DNA from: Candidatus Caldisaccharidevorator malaysiensis | GTDB lineage: Bacteria; Armatimonadota; Fervidibacteria; Fervidibacterales; Fervidibacteraceae | Direction of reading: 5' to 3' | NCBI GenBank assembly: GCA_025057575.1 | Contig: JANXBO010000004.1 | Location: 25,079-89,078 of the forward strand | Length of the DNA stretch: 64,000 nt | Shown here: one piece after another, positions 34,026 to 42,501 of the stretch | Position numbering within the stretch: the stretch's first letter is position 1 | Layout of the letters: each line of letters starts with the position of its first letter | Notes under the pieces: generated by a model | Database searches by the model: none | The model's input: only the letters and a program-made list of their open reading frames with translations | Told to the model about the DNA's origin: nothing | Program-made: the position numbers and the translations under genes

Positions 34026-35288
34026 ATGACACCGGTAGAGCAGCCAACCGGAATAGCAGGGGAGATGTTGGCTGATGTCGTGGATATTTTTCAGTGCTGT
34101 ATTTTGACCTGGGATTTTCTTCCGGTCGTCCTGCCCGCTTACCTTTTGGCGGGTGCGGTGGCTGCTTTCGTTCCCGTTGAGAAAGTCCTCAAATACCTGG
34201 GTTATCGGGCGCACAAAGCCGTTTCCTATGGGACCGCCGTTTTCAGTGGGGTTGTCGTTTCTATGTGCTCGTGCAACATTGCGCCTCTCTCTTTGAGCAT
34301 CTACAAGAGAGGGGCGGGAATGGGTCCGGCTTTTGCCTTCCTCTTTGCCGGTCCGGCTCTTAATCTGGTGACGCTGGTCTGGACCTTTCAGGTCTTTGGG
34401 GGTCTTTTTGGTCTCTGGCGACTGGGAGGAACCATCCTTTCCGCTCTCGTGATTGGTCTCGTTATGGCGATCCTTTTCCGGAAGGAAGAACTTGCCCGAT
34501 CTGGGGCGGTGGCTGCCGAAAGCCAGCCTGTTTTCCTAAACAATGACCTGGAGAAGACCCATCCCTACCGAAGTTGGGTCGTGATGGGGTTGCTGTTAGC
34601 CCTTCTCCTCTTGGGGGCAAAGGGTCTTTTCCCTGCCATTCGCATCCCTGCCAGCCTTTTGGTCGGCATCGCCCTTGTGTTGACCCTGAACTCCTGGTTC
34701 ACCCCTCACGAAGTGAGAGAGTGGCTCTTAGAAACCTGGCGGTTTATGAAGATGACCCTCCCCATTCTGATTCCGGCGATCCTCTTTATCGCCTTTGCCG
34801 CCCGCAAAGTGCCGATTGATTGGTTCACCGTTCGGGCTGAGGGTGAAAAACCCTTCTTTTTCCTCGGTGATAATTCCCTCAAGGCGACAGTGATGGCATC
34901 GGTTTTCGGGTCCTTAATGTATTTCCCGATTCTGACAGAAATTCCCTTTGTCAAGGCTTTTCTAAAGAATGGGATGGGCGTGGCACCCGCAATGGCGATT
35001 CTGCTGGGCGGTCCAGGGGTGAGCCTTCCGGGAGCCATCTTGATCGCTCGTTTCTTTGGCTGGCAGAAGATGGTCATCTATGAAGTTCTGGAGATCAGCC
35101 TGGACGCTGCCGTTGCTTACAGTTTCGGAAGACTGTTCGGTGACTACCAGTGTCCGTGCCTAACGGGTGCTGAAAAACATGTCAACTTGGAATGGGTAAC
35201 CGTCGCCTCGGTCCTCATTGCAGTAGCGGTGTTGGCGACCGTGCTGGTTGCCTGGCGACGGCACAGAAAGTCCCTTAGACAACCTTAA
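34026..35288 (+). CDS. DUF318 (ArsP/YraQ-type) membrane permease
   Basis: A 420-residue permease with about ten membrane helices. The family hallmark MCSCNIAPLSLSIYKRG lies at residues 80-96. A matching inverted repeat half follows (PILTEIPFVKAFLKNGMGVAPAMAILLGGPG), as in DUF318. Family knowledge: one clade (ArsP) exports trivalent organoarsenicals, and YraQ-type members often sit beside redox-active thioredoxin proteins. The Cys-x-Cys in the first repeat is the candidate thiol or metal contact. It lies between the ThiF-like gene and the first ModA-like gene, with 8- and 23-base gaps. Confidence 0.88.
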   Translation: MTPVEQPTGIAGEMLADVVDIFQCCILTWDFLPVVLPAYLLAGAVAAFVPVEKVLKYLGYRAHKAVSYGTAVFSGVVVSMCSCNIAPLSLSIYKRGAGMGPAFAFLFAGPALNLVTLVWTFQVFGGLFGLWRLGGTILSALVIGLVMAILFRKEELARSGAVAAESQPVFLNNDLEKTHPYRSWVVMGLLLALLLLGAKGLFPAIRIPASLLVGIALVLTLNSWFTPHEVREWLLETWRFMKMTLPILIPAILFIAFAARKVPIDWFTVRAEGEKPFFFLGDNSLKATVMASVFGSLMYFPILTEIPFVKAFLKNGMGVAPAMAILLGGPGVSLPGAILIARFFGWQKMVIYEVLEISLDAAVAYSFGRLFGDYQCPCLTGAEKHVNLEWVTVASVLIAVAVLATVLVAWRRHRKSLRQP

Positions 35289-35311
35289 GAGATGGGAGGT
35301 GGTCTCTACGA

Positions 35312-36145
35312 ATGCCGCTGGGGAAAGGGATTAAAGGGCTCGTTGTCGGTCTTTCTCTGCTGTTAGCGACTATTGCCGGGGCTCAGAAGAAACAGAGCCT
35401 TCATTTGTTCGTCCCTTGCGGGATGATCGTGCCCTTCACGCGGATCAAAAGCGATTACGAGCAACGGACTGGGGTGAAGTTGGATATCACTTTTGACAAT
35501 GGTGTGATGTTGGTTCGCCGGATTAGGGACAAAGGAGAACGACCGGACATTTTGGTGGCTCCGGGCGAACTGGAGATACAGGAGATGATCCGTTCGGGTT
35601 TCATAGACCCCAAGTCGGTTGTTACCTTTGGGACCTTCCGGCTGATCTTAGTGGTTCCTGGAAGGAATCGGGCAAGGATACAGTCGCTGGACGATCTGAC
35701 CAACCCGAGAGTTCGCTCCATCGTCATCGCCGACCCGAAACTCAATTCTGTTGGCTACTACGCCCGAGAGGCGTTGAAGGGTCTGGGGCTCTGGGAGAAG
35801 ATAAAGGATCGGGTCGTTACCCACTGGCACGCCCAGGAGGCGGTGAACTACATCTGTATGGGTCGGGTAGATGCCGGCATTTACTATGCCAGTTGTCCCT
35901 TTGACAGCGCCCCCGAGAAGGTGATGTCACCCACTTATCGGATTTTGGAAACCCTTCCCCTCTCGTCCCATCCCCCTGTCAGAGTTCAAGCGGGCATTCT
36001 CAAGTCATCCCGAAAGAAAGACCTGGCGAAGCGGTTTTTGGACTATCTGTTGGAACCACGGACGCAAGCGACCCTGGCAAAGTTGGGGATCCCCAATTAT
36101 CGCCAAACTAACGGGCAGAGGGTGAGTCTGAACCCGAAGCCGTAA
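35312..36145 (+). CDS. ModA-like binding protein with paired cysteines
   Basis: A 277-residue exported binding protein with a signal peptide (residues 1-24) and the fold layout of molybdate-binding ModA (FVPCGM, DPKLNSVGYYAREALKGLGLWE, AGIYYASCPF). In molybdate ModA the first motif reads FAAAS, with Ser as an oxyanion ligand. Here it is FVPCG with Cys36 and Gly. The later YGSD is YASC with Cys195, and Cys182 (YICMGR) is close. Ligands for an oxyanion are lost and thiols appear at the same places. I infer a soft metal ion or thiophilic anion as substrate. It follows the permease by 23 bases. Confidence 0.82.
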   Translation: MPLGKGIKGLVVGLSLLLATIAGAQKKQSLHLFVPCGMIVPFTRIKSDYEQRTGVKLDITFDNGVMLVRRIRDKGERPDILVAPGELEIQEMIRSGFIDPKSVVTFGTFRLILVVPGRNRARIQSLDDLTNPRVRSIVIADPKLNSVGYYAREALKGLGLWEKIKDRVVTHWHAQEAVNYICMGRVDAGIYYASCPFDSAPEKVMSPTYRILETLPLSSHPPVRVQAGILKSSRKKDLAKRFLDYLLEPRTQATLAKLGIPNYRQTNGQRVSLNPKP

Positions 36146-36178
36146 AGAGAAGAGAGACGGTTGAAGGAGGTGTCGTTG

Positions 36179-38206
36179 ATGCGACGGGCTGTCGTTGGCA
36201 TTCTCTTGATCTTCGTTTTGGGCACCGCAGCGGCAACACCCAAAGGGTCACCAGCCGACAAGAAGTCACCCGCCAAGGTAACGGTTCCCGTCAAGAGGGA
36301 GGGCTGGCGGGTCACCATCGGCTGGTCTGATGCGAAGGTAAAGGTGGAAGCCTTTTACCCCCTTGGTGTCGTCGGTGGCGAAGGGCACGATTGGGTCCTT
36401 GAGTATGCGATGAAGATCGCCCAGGCTCATCCCAAAAAGGTCCTCTTTACCATTTACGACTTTACGACGCCAAAGGGCTCCCAAGAGTGGCAGAAGAGAG
36501 GGCTGACCTGCGGAGCCTTCCTGATAGGCGGAAAGTTTTCCTACACCTTTAAGGGTGGCAAAACGGTCGCCTTTATGAGAAGCGAAGCCCTGGGCGGCTG
36601 GACCTTTGACCAATTAAAGACGGCAGTTGCCCAGGAAGTGGAGAAGGCGTATAAGAAGGAGCCGGCAGGGGGAAAAGGGACACCAGTAAAAAAAACCAGC
36701 CTAAGGCTTGAAAGCCGTTCGTCAACAGGATTTGTTGAGATCTATGTCCCGTGCGGTCTGGCGGGTCCTTATGGCGAGATCGCGCGAGCCTTTCAGAAGG
36801 CTCATCCCGACATCACCCTTCGCCCGACCGTCTCTGGGGTTGTGGCTCTTCTCAATGCCCTGCGGGATTATGCCAAGCCCGACATCTATCTGGCTTTGGG
36901 CACCTACGAGTTGACCCACCTGGCGGAGAAGGGGCGTTTCGTTGAGGGCAGTATGGTGACGGTCGCCCAGATGCCCTTGGGTCTGATCGTCCACCGGAAG
37001 AATCCGGCAGGGATAAAGACTTTGAACGACCTAACCTCTCCCCGGGTCAAAACCATCGTCACCTACAGTTACCAACTTTCCGGTGGTCGAGCCGCTAAGC
37101 AGGCTCTTCAAAAGGCGGGTATCTGGGAACAGGTCAAGGGGAAAATCGTAACCCCGAAGGTGCCGGACCTGGCGAAGCAGATGTTGAAAAAAGGACAGGC
37201 AACGGTCGGCATCCTCTACACAACTTGCCTGAAGGAAAGTTATGTCCCCGACCAGCCGCCCGTTGAGGAGAAGGACCTAAGAGTCATCCAGACCCTGCCT
37301 CCTGACAGTTATGAGCCGATCTATGTGGCAGCGGTGCAATTAAAAGATGGTCCTAATCCCGAGGCAGCCAAACAGTTCCTTGAGTTTTTGAAGAGACGGG
37401 AACTGAGCCAAATTTGGAGAAAATGGGGTTTTCGAGAGGTTAAAGGGGCACCTCTTGCCAGTTCCCGGCGGGGTCGCCTTCTCGTTTTTGCCGGAGCCGC
37501 CTTTCGCCCACCCCTGGAAGAGATGGCAAAGGCGTTTCAGAAAAAATACGGCATTCCCGTCCAGTTCAACTTTACCGGTTCCAACTGTCTCCTCGCTCAA
37601 ATCATCCTGACCCAAAAAGGCGATCTTTTCCTGCCAGGCGAGGACTTTTATGTTGAGCAGGCAGAGGCACGGGGTTATGTGGTCAAGAAGGCTGTCCTCG
37701 GCTACTTCATTCCCGTGATCTTGGTGCGCAAAGGGAATCCGAAGGGGATCAAAAGTCTGGCTGATTTAGCCAAGCCGGGGCTTCGGGTCGGTCTCGGTGA
37801 TCCCCGAGCGTGCGCCATCGGTGCGGTGGGTGAAGAAGTTTTGAAAAAGAACGGCTTGGCGGAAAAGGTCCGAAAGAATGTGGTCTTGAGAGCCGTAACG
37901 GCTCCGGAACTGGCGAACGCTTTGCGCCTCGGCGCTATTGATGCCTGTCTGAATTGGGACGCCATCGCCAATTACCCCTGGGTCCGTCCAGCAGTAGAGG
38001 TCATCACCATTCCACCCCACCAGAATCTGGTCACCTCCAATCCCCTTGCCATCTTGAAGACGGCGAGTCATCCTCAAGAAGCCGAATTGTTCTTTGAGTT
38101 TGCCCAAAGGGAAGGACAAAAGATTTTGCAAGCCCACGGATTCACTACTCGCGATGGACTCCCAAAGGCGCTTCGCCCCTTCGTTCTCACCTCTGCAGGC
38201 AGGTGA
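36179..38206 (+). CDS. Exported thioredoxin-like/ModA-like/ModA-like fusion protein
   Basis: 675 residues from ATG 36179 (AAGGAGGT eight bases before); an in-frame TTG at 36161 exists. A signal peptide (1-20) is followed by a thioredoxin-like domain (about 40-155) without CxxC but with GLTCGAFLIGGKF in the cis-Pro-loop position. Two ModA-like domains follow (about 175-415 and 425-675). Domain 2 has YVPCG (Cys192) and YTTC (Cys350). Domain 3 has FAGAAF, then SNC (Cys470), RAC (Cys545) and DAC (Cys590) around the predicted ligand cleft. I know of no named protein with this layout. It may pass a metal from one domain to the next toward the permeases. Confidence 0.8.
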   Translation: MRRAVVGILLIFVLGTAAATPKGSPADKKSPAKVTVPVKREGWRVTIGWSDAKVKVEAFYPLGVVGGEGHDWVLEYAMKIAQAHPKKVLFTIYDFTTPKGSQEWQKRGLTCGAFLIGGKFSYTFKGGKTVAFMRSEALGGWTFDQLKTAVAQEVEKAYKKEPAGGKGTPVKKTSLRLESRSSTGFVEIYVPCGLAGPYGEIARAFQKAHPDITLRPTVSGVVALLNALRDYAKPDIYLALGTYELTHLAEKGRFVEGSMVTVAQMPLGLIVHRKNPAGIKTLNDLTSPRVKTIVTYSYQLSGGRAAKQALQKAGIWEQVKGKIVTPKVPDLAKQMLKKGQATVGILYTTCLKESYVPDQPPVEEKDLRVIQTLPPDSYEPIYVAAVQLKDGPNPEAAKQFLEFLKRRELSQIWRKWGFREVKGAPLASSRRGRLLVFAGAAFRPPLEEMAKAFQKKYGIPVQFNFTGSNCLLAQIILTQKGDLFLPGEDFYVEQAEARGYVVKKAVLGYFIPVILVRKGNPKGIKSLADLAKPGLRVGLGDPRACAIGAVGEEVLKKNGLAEKVRKNVVLRAVTAPELANALRLGAIDACLNWDAIANYPWVRPAVEVITIPPHQNLVTSNPLAILKTASHPQEAELFFEFAQREGQKILQAHGFTTRDGLPKALRPFVLTSAGR

Positions 38207-38212
38207 GGGGGG
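38201..38212 (+). promoter_or_regulatory. Shine-Dalgarno sequence that selects a CTG start
   Basis: AGGTGAGGGGGG covers the stop of the fusion-protein gene and stands seven bases before CTG 38220. This spacing is ideal and there is no ATG, GTG or TTG in that frame nearby. Confidence 0.6.
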
Positions 38213-38219
38213 CTTTCTT

Positions 38220-39059
38220 CTGGAAGCGCTGCTGACGGTTCGCCGGTCCGACCTATGGTTTGCGGGAGTCTTTTTAAGTTTCCTATTCCTTTATGCCGGC
38301 TTTATCCTGACTCTCGTCATTGCGGATGCCCTTCTCCCTTTTCGTCCCATTGAAGAGGGGGGTGCCAGTGCCGTCGCTCTCTTGTGGCAAGAAGAAGAGT
38401 CCAGAAAGTCCCTTTTTAATGCCTTCCGATTGAGCCTGGTCACGTCTCTGATCACCGCCTGCTTGGGGCTGTTGGTCGGACTGCCAGCTGCCTACGGCTT
38501 ATCCCGATATCGATTTCCCCTTTACTCGCTGATTGACACGTTGGTGGACATCCCGATTGTGGTTCCCCCCTTGATAATGGGGCTAACCCTTCTCGCTGTC
38601 TTAAGGCAAACGGCAATAGGCACGGCTCTTGATGAGAAAGTGGGCATCCTTTACAGCCCGAAGGGGATCGTCCTGGCTCAGTTCAGTGTGGCGTCCGCTT
38701 TTTCGGTTCGTGCCCTCAAAGCCGCCTTTGACCAGGTCAACCCTCGTTTTGAGCAGGTCGCCCGGAGCCTGGGTGCATCGCCATTCTATGCCTTTTTCCG
38801 GGTAACCCTTCCCTTAGCCAAGACGGGGATCCTTGCCGGATTTGTGATGACTTGGGCAAGGGCAATGGGTGAGTTTGCCCCCATTTTGGTCGTTGCTGGA
38901 ACCAACCCTGACACAACGGTTCTACCGGTTTTGGCTTTCTTAAGTATGTCGGCAGGGAACATAGAGATCGCCTTTGCGGTCATCATCTTTATGGTCATCA
39001 TTGCGTCCCTTGCCCTTCTGGTCTTCAAGAAGTTGGGCGGTCAGGGTTATATCTGGTAG
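38220..39059 (+). CDS. ModB-like ABC transporter permease, CTG start
   Basis: 280 residues with six membrane helices and the binding-protein-dependent permease motif ARSLGASPFYAFFRVTLP (the EAA---G loop that contacts the ATPase). Length and sequence resemble molybdate/tungstate ModB. CTG 38220 has a strong ribosome site seven bases upstream and gives an immediate permease N-terminus. ATG 38154 in frame would overlap the previous gene by 53 bases and has no ribosome site. No ModC-type ATPase gene lies in the cluster, so the partner ATPase must be elsewhere or the permease must work otherwise. Confidence 0.85.
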   Translation: MEALLTVRRSDLWFAGVFLSFLFLYAGFILTLVIADALLPFRPIEEGGASAVALLWQEEESRKSLFNAFRLSLVTSLITACLGLLVGLPAAYGLSRYRFPLYSLIDTLVDIPIVVPPLIMGLTLLAVLRQTAIGTALDEKVGILYSPKGIVLAQFSVASAFSVRALKAAFDQVNPRFEQVARSLGASPFYAFFRVTLPLAKTGILAGFVMTWARAMGEFAPILVVAGTNPDTTVLPVLAFLSMSAGNIEIAFAVIIFMVIIASLALLVFKKLGGQGYIW

Positions 39060-39111
39060 CGAACCAGAAGGGTAAAAGACACAATAGAAATCCAGGAGAG
39101 GAGGAAGAGCG

Positions 39112-39528
39112 ATGTCGGACCTTGAGAAACTGATTGAGGGGCTGAACCACGACTTGAACGAGGAACTGAACACGATCATCCGTTACATTCGCCACGCCAG
39201 CGTGATGAAAGGGCTTCCAGGGCACGAGGTTCGGGAACTGCTTCTGGAAGAGGTTCTTGACGAGGTCAAGCATGCTCAATACTTAGCCGATAAGATAGTT
39301 GCGTTGGGCGGAACCCCGAAAGTCCAGGTCCAGAATCCTGCCGAACTTTTTGACTGGCGGGAAGTGCTGGAAGATGCCTTAAAGTTTGAGAAGGAAGCCA
39401 TCGCCGGATACAGGGAGCGGGCGCAGCAGGCGGACGCCGTCGGCGATGTGGGTCTCAAGGCAACTTTAGAGCAGTTCGCCGAAGACGAGACTCGCCACAA
39501 AGAAGAGATTGAACGGCTGCTGGGGTAG
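39112..39528 (+). CDS. Ferritin-like four-helix protein
   Basis: A 138-residue ferritin-like protein made of four helices. Metal-ligand motifs are EELN, then EVKHAQ, EKEAI and EDETRH, giving the E...ExxH...E...ExxH pattern of a di-iron site. It resembles the bacterioferritin/DUF892-like small ferritins that store iron or detoxify metal and peroxide. The ribosome site GAGAGGAGG precedes ATG. It ends the operon with the cysteine-rich ModA-like proteins and converges on the next gene with three bases between them. Confidence 0.85.
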   Translation: MSDLEKLIEGLNHDLNEELNTIIRYIRHASVMKGLPGHEVRELLLEEVLDEVKHAQYLADKIVALGGTPKVQVQNPAELFDWREVLEDALKFEKEAIAGYRERAQQADAVGDVGLKATLEQFAEDETRHKEEIERLLG

Positions 39529-39531
39529 CGG

Positions 39532-41430
39532 TCAGTCGGTGATAATTGAGTCTGCCGTTGACCAGCGGAGGCGAATCAGAATCCAAAGGGAAAGCCCAGC
39601 GGTCCCTCCGGTGATCAGTCCGTAGGCAAGAGGGCGCAAGCGGCTCCACAAACTTTGCCCGCCGGCTCGGATGACGATCCGCTGGCTGGACCATCCCAGG
39701 AAGATGGAAAGCCAGTATCGGTCAATGGGCCATCCCTGGCAGGCGACAAAACCTAAGGGATGAAAGGGGAAGTTGACCCAGCGCAGCCGCGCTTGGACTA
39801 AGAGGAAAGTCAAAAGGCACCCCATCAGAAATCCGGCGCCGTGATGAACCGTCGGGGGACGGCGGGTCGTCAGGTAACCACCGATAAGATTCGCCGTCCC
39901 CGCAGCGGCTCCCCTTGCCCACCAACTTAACTTAGGTATGCCGTAGGCGTAAATCACCCTCGGTATGGCGAAATGACAGGTCACCAAAGCCAGGAGGAAG
40001 CAGACCAACAGCCAAAGCACAAAACTACCTTCCGGTAGGTCTGCCCGATCACTCAGCCGGAAAGCGTTAACTAGGTAGCCAGAGACAAGAGTTGCTGTGC
40101 TTCTTGCCTGAACCCAACTCATCGCTGTCAAAAGGACCAGATTGCGCCCTCCGATGCGCTCCTTCCCGAAAAGGTCAAAGAGCACTTGGTAAACTCGGAA
40201 TGGTGATGAGTAGATGAAAAGACCCGACTCGGCAACGACTCTGCCGACGATCGTCAAAGCCACCATCAGTCCAACGAGCCAGGCGGACAGCCACAGCAAG
40301 GAGACTCCCGCTGCGAACCGACCCCAACAGAGAATGGTGATGACGACTGGCACCAGACCGATGATGGGCAAAATCAGCGGACGAAAAGTCCCTTCGGCAA
40401 CCGACTCCTGCCCGACCGGTCGTCTCTTCCAGCCCCGCAGCAGCAGAAAGACCAGCACCATCGCCATCACCGTGTAGGCACCGACTGATTGGTAAGTCAA
40501 AAATTCACTGTGCAAAAGGTCACAGCCACAAGCGATGCGGATCGCCACCTCCAATTGCCGAAAGAACACAAAGGACCAGAAACTCAGCCCCACCTCACCC
40601 GCAAGGAGATAAGCAATGCCAATCATCTCAGGATAGATGTGAGCACCTAAAAAATTGAAAGCCGAAAAGGCACCACCGGAAAAGAAGGGGGCACCGGGCG
40701 GCAGCCCGAACCATTGCTCCAAAGTCCTCTGAAGCCTCGGATCGGGAACCATCGGATAGTAAAGGTGAAGGGCTCGCAACGAATAGGGGAGGGCACCAAG
40801 CAAGAGACCCAGCCAGAACACGGGTCGGCGAAAGATAACCGGTGTCGCTCGTTCATCAGCCTTGGCAAGATCCTCCGGCACTTGAGCGAGCGGATAGACC
40901 AGTCGCTCCTTCTCTGCCCAGTGGCGGGCAAAGAACCAACAGAGACAAATTGCCATTGCGTAGATGGACCAAAGGTAGGGGGTCCAGAGGACCAAAGGAA
41001 GGGACCAGGCTTCTAATGGTGGTCGGGCGCCCTCCGGCATCCCCTCAAAAGCCCACAAGACCGCCGGATCTCGGTAGTGACGGGCAGGGACCAGCCAGGG
41101 GGGAATCCAATCATTCCAAAGCCCTGCCCACGTGCTCTGCGGCGACGAATAGTAGATGAGACCGATCAGGTTGAGGTAAAAGTGGATGCCGAACTCCTGC
41201 CCCGACACCGCAGCGACGGAGATCAACGAAGCATAGATGAAAAGGATTTCCCGAACCGTCAGGGTGCCTTTCGGAAAGATACGACCGAGAGCAGCGTTGC
41301 CCAAAAGAATGATTAAGAGGAGCAGCACCGTTCCCCTGGGCAGGTAGCCTGTGGAAAGGATTTCGTGTCGCAACAAGGCTGCCCAGCCGCCAAAAATGGT
41401 GAAACCAATGATCAGAGCGGCGGTGATCAA
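39532..41430 (-). CDS. DUF6785/DUF6784-type polytopic membrane protein
   Basis: 632 residues from TTG 41430, with about 14 membrane helices. The layout, with hydrophobic pairs and Trp-rich loops (LWTPYLWSIYAMAICLCWFFA, FGLPPGAPFFSGGAFSAFNF), recalls DUF6785 proteins, which are frequent in Armatimonadota and related to no transporter of known substrate. The start is uncertain. The frame is open upstream to about 41505, and CTG is also possible there. The role is unknown; a transporter is plausible. Confidence 0.7.
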   Translation of the reverse strand: MITAALIIGFTIFGGWAALLRHEILSTGYLPRGTVLLLLIILLGNAALGRIFPKGTLTVREILFIYASLISVAAVSGQEFGIHFYLNLIGLIYYSSPQSTWAGLWNDWIPPWLVPARHYRDPAVLWAFEGMPEGARPPLEAWSLPLVLWTPYLWSIYAMAICLCWFFARHWAEKERLVYPLAQVPEDLAKADERATPVIFRRPVFWLGLLLGALPYSLRALHLYYPMVPDPRLQRTLEQWFGLPPGAPFFSGGAFSAFNFLGAHIYPEMIGIAYLLAGEVGLSFWSFVFFRQLEVAIRIACGCDLLHSEFLTYQSVGAYTVMAMVLVFLLLRGWKRRPVGQESVAEGTFRPLILPIIGLVPVVITILCWGRFAAGVSLLWLSAWLVGLMVALTIVGRVVAESGLFIYSSPFRVYQVLFDLFGKERIGGRNLVLLTAMSWVQARSTATLVSGYLVNAFRLSDRADLPEGSFVLWLLVCFLLALVTCHFAIPRVIYAYGIPKLSWWARGAAAGTANLIGGYLTTRRPPTVHHGAGFLMGCLLTFLLVQARLRWVNFPFHPLGFVACQGWPIDRYWLSIFLGWSSQRIVIRAGGQSLWSRLRPLAYGLITGGTAGLSLWILIRLRWSTADSIITD

Positions 41431-41739
41431 AAAGACCGACGGACGAACCCCGACCTTAAGGATTCCTTCCTTCTTGACGCTGGGTAAAACTTCTGCCTCC
41501 CTCAGGGTCCATCACTTTAGGAAATTTTGGGAAAGACTGTGGAGGGTGCGAGTGGGCGATGGCCGATTTGGCGGTGAGGGCAGGGGAAAGTAGGAAGAAA
41601 AATGACCGATCTGTGTTTGCCCTCCGTTTCAAACTAATCTCGTATCTCAGTCGTCTTGACAAGACTGACGGATGGCGCCATTGTTTGCTGAAGCCTGGAT
41701 ACTCGTGGGCGTGGGAAACGGCATAGGAGGAGTGGGGGC
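41431..41739. other. 309-bp region between DUF6785 and Yip1 genes
   Basis: The region contains an uncertain extension of the DUF6785 start and, at 41656-41684, a TTGACA box with CATTGT 17 bases downstream that may be the Yip1 promoter. AGGAGG lies just before the Yip1 start. I see no other gene. Confidence 0.4.
41656..41684 (+). promoter_or_regulatory. Possible promoter of the Yip1 gene
   Basis: A perfect TTGACA is followed 17 bases later by CATTGT, a weak -10 match. It lies 56 bases before the start. Confidence 0.35.
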
Positions 41740-42402
41740 GTGATGGGATCGGGAGGGGTGCCGCCCTTTGAAGATCGGTTAGCCCACGGTGGTTTTTTCC
41801 CAGCGTTGGTTGCCACCTGGCAGGCTGCCTGTTTTAGACCGACCGAATTTTTTGAAACCGTCGGCAACAGTGAGGACTTGGGTTCAGCCCTGGTTTTTGG
41901 TGTGCTCATCGGGTGGGTCAGTCTGTTAGTCGTCACTCTCTGGCAAATGCTGATCCCAGTGTCATTACTTCCCGGTCTTCCGGGCGATGCGGCGCTACCG
42001 CGGCTTGGTGCAGGTGCCCTCAGCCTTGCCTGCGTCGCCGCCCTCGGATGGTTGTATCCCCTAATTAGTATCTTCGTTGCAGGGTTAATCGTCCATCTCT
42101 TCTTATTAATCTTCGGCGGTGCGAACAGAGGGCTGATCGTGACCCTGAGGGTTGTCGCTTACGCCGTGGCGCCAACCATTCTTGCCGTCATACCGGTAAT
42201 CGGTGGCTGTATTGCTACTCTGTGGTCATTGGTTATTGAGATCATCGGTCTTGCTGCTGCTCACAGGACGGAGACTTGGCGGGCACTTCTGGCTGTGTTC
42301 GGTCCGGTCATTTTGTGTCTGTGCGTTACTCTCCTATTTGGGACTGCTTTCCTGGCTGCTCTGGGTCTTGCCATTCAGCAAGCGGGAACCATCAGACCGT
42401 GA
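41740..42402 (+). CDS. Yip1-family membrane protein
   Basis: 220 residues with five membrane helices. The start (PTEFFETV near residue 36) and the succession of helices fit the bacterial Yip1 family (DUF1282-like), which has no firm function. GTG start with AGGAGG upstream; ATG three bases later is equally good. It is a single gene before pyruvate kinase, 99 bases away. Confidence 0.75.
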   Translation: MMGSGGVPPFEDRLAHGGFFPALVATWQAACFRPTEFFETVGNSEDLGSALVFGVLIGWVSLLVVTLWQMLIPVSLLPGLPGDAALPRLGAGALSLACVAALGWLYPLISIFVAGLIVHLFLLIFGGANRGLIVTLRVVAYAVAPTILAVIPVIGGCIATLWSLVIEIIGLAAAHRTETWRALLAVFGPVILCLCVTLLFGTAFLAALGLAIQQAGTIRP

Positions 42403-42501
42403 TGGTTTGCGAATAACCGACTTTGTCAATGGCGTGGCTCCATTTGATCGGCGACGATCGGTAGAAACTGCCTCCTGCTATCATTCTGACCAAGAGAAGA
42501 G

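Noticed and set aside
35312..39059. Calling the cluster a plain molybdate transporter (modABC)
   Set aside because: No ModC ATPase is present and the oxyanion-binding residues of ModA are replaced by Cys or Gly in the first two domains.
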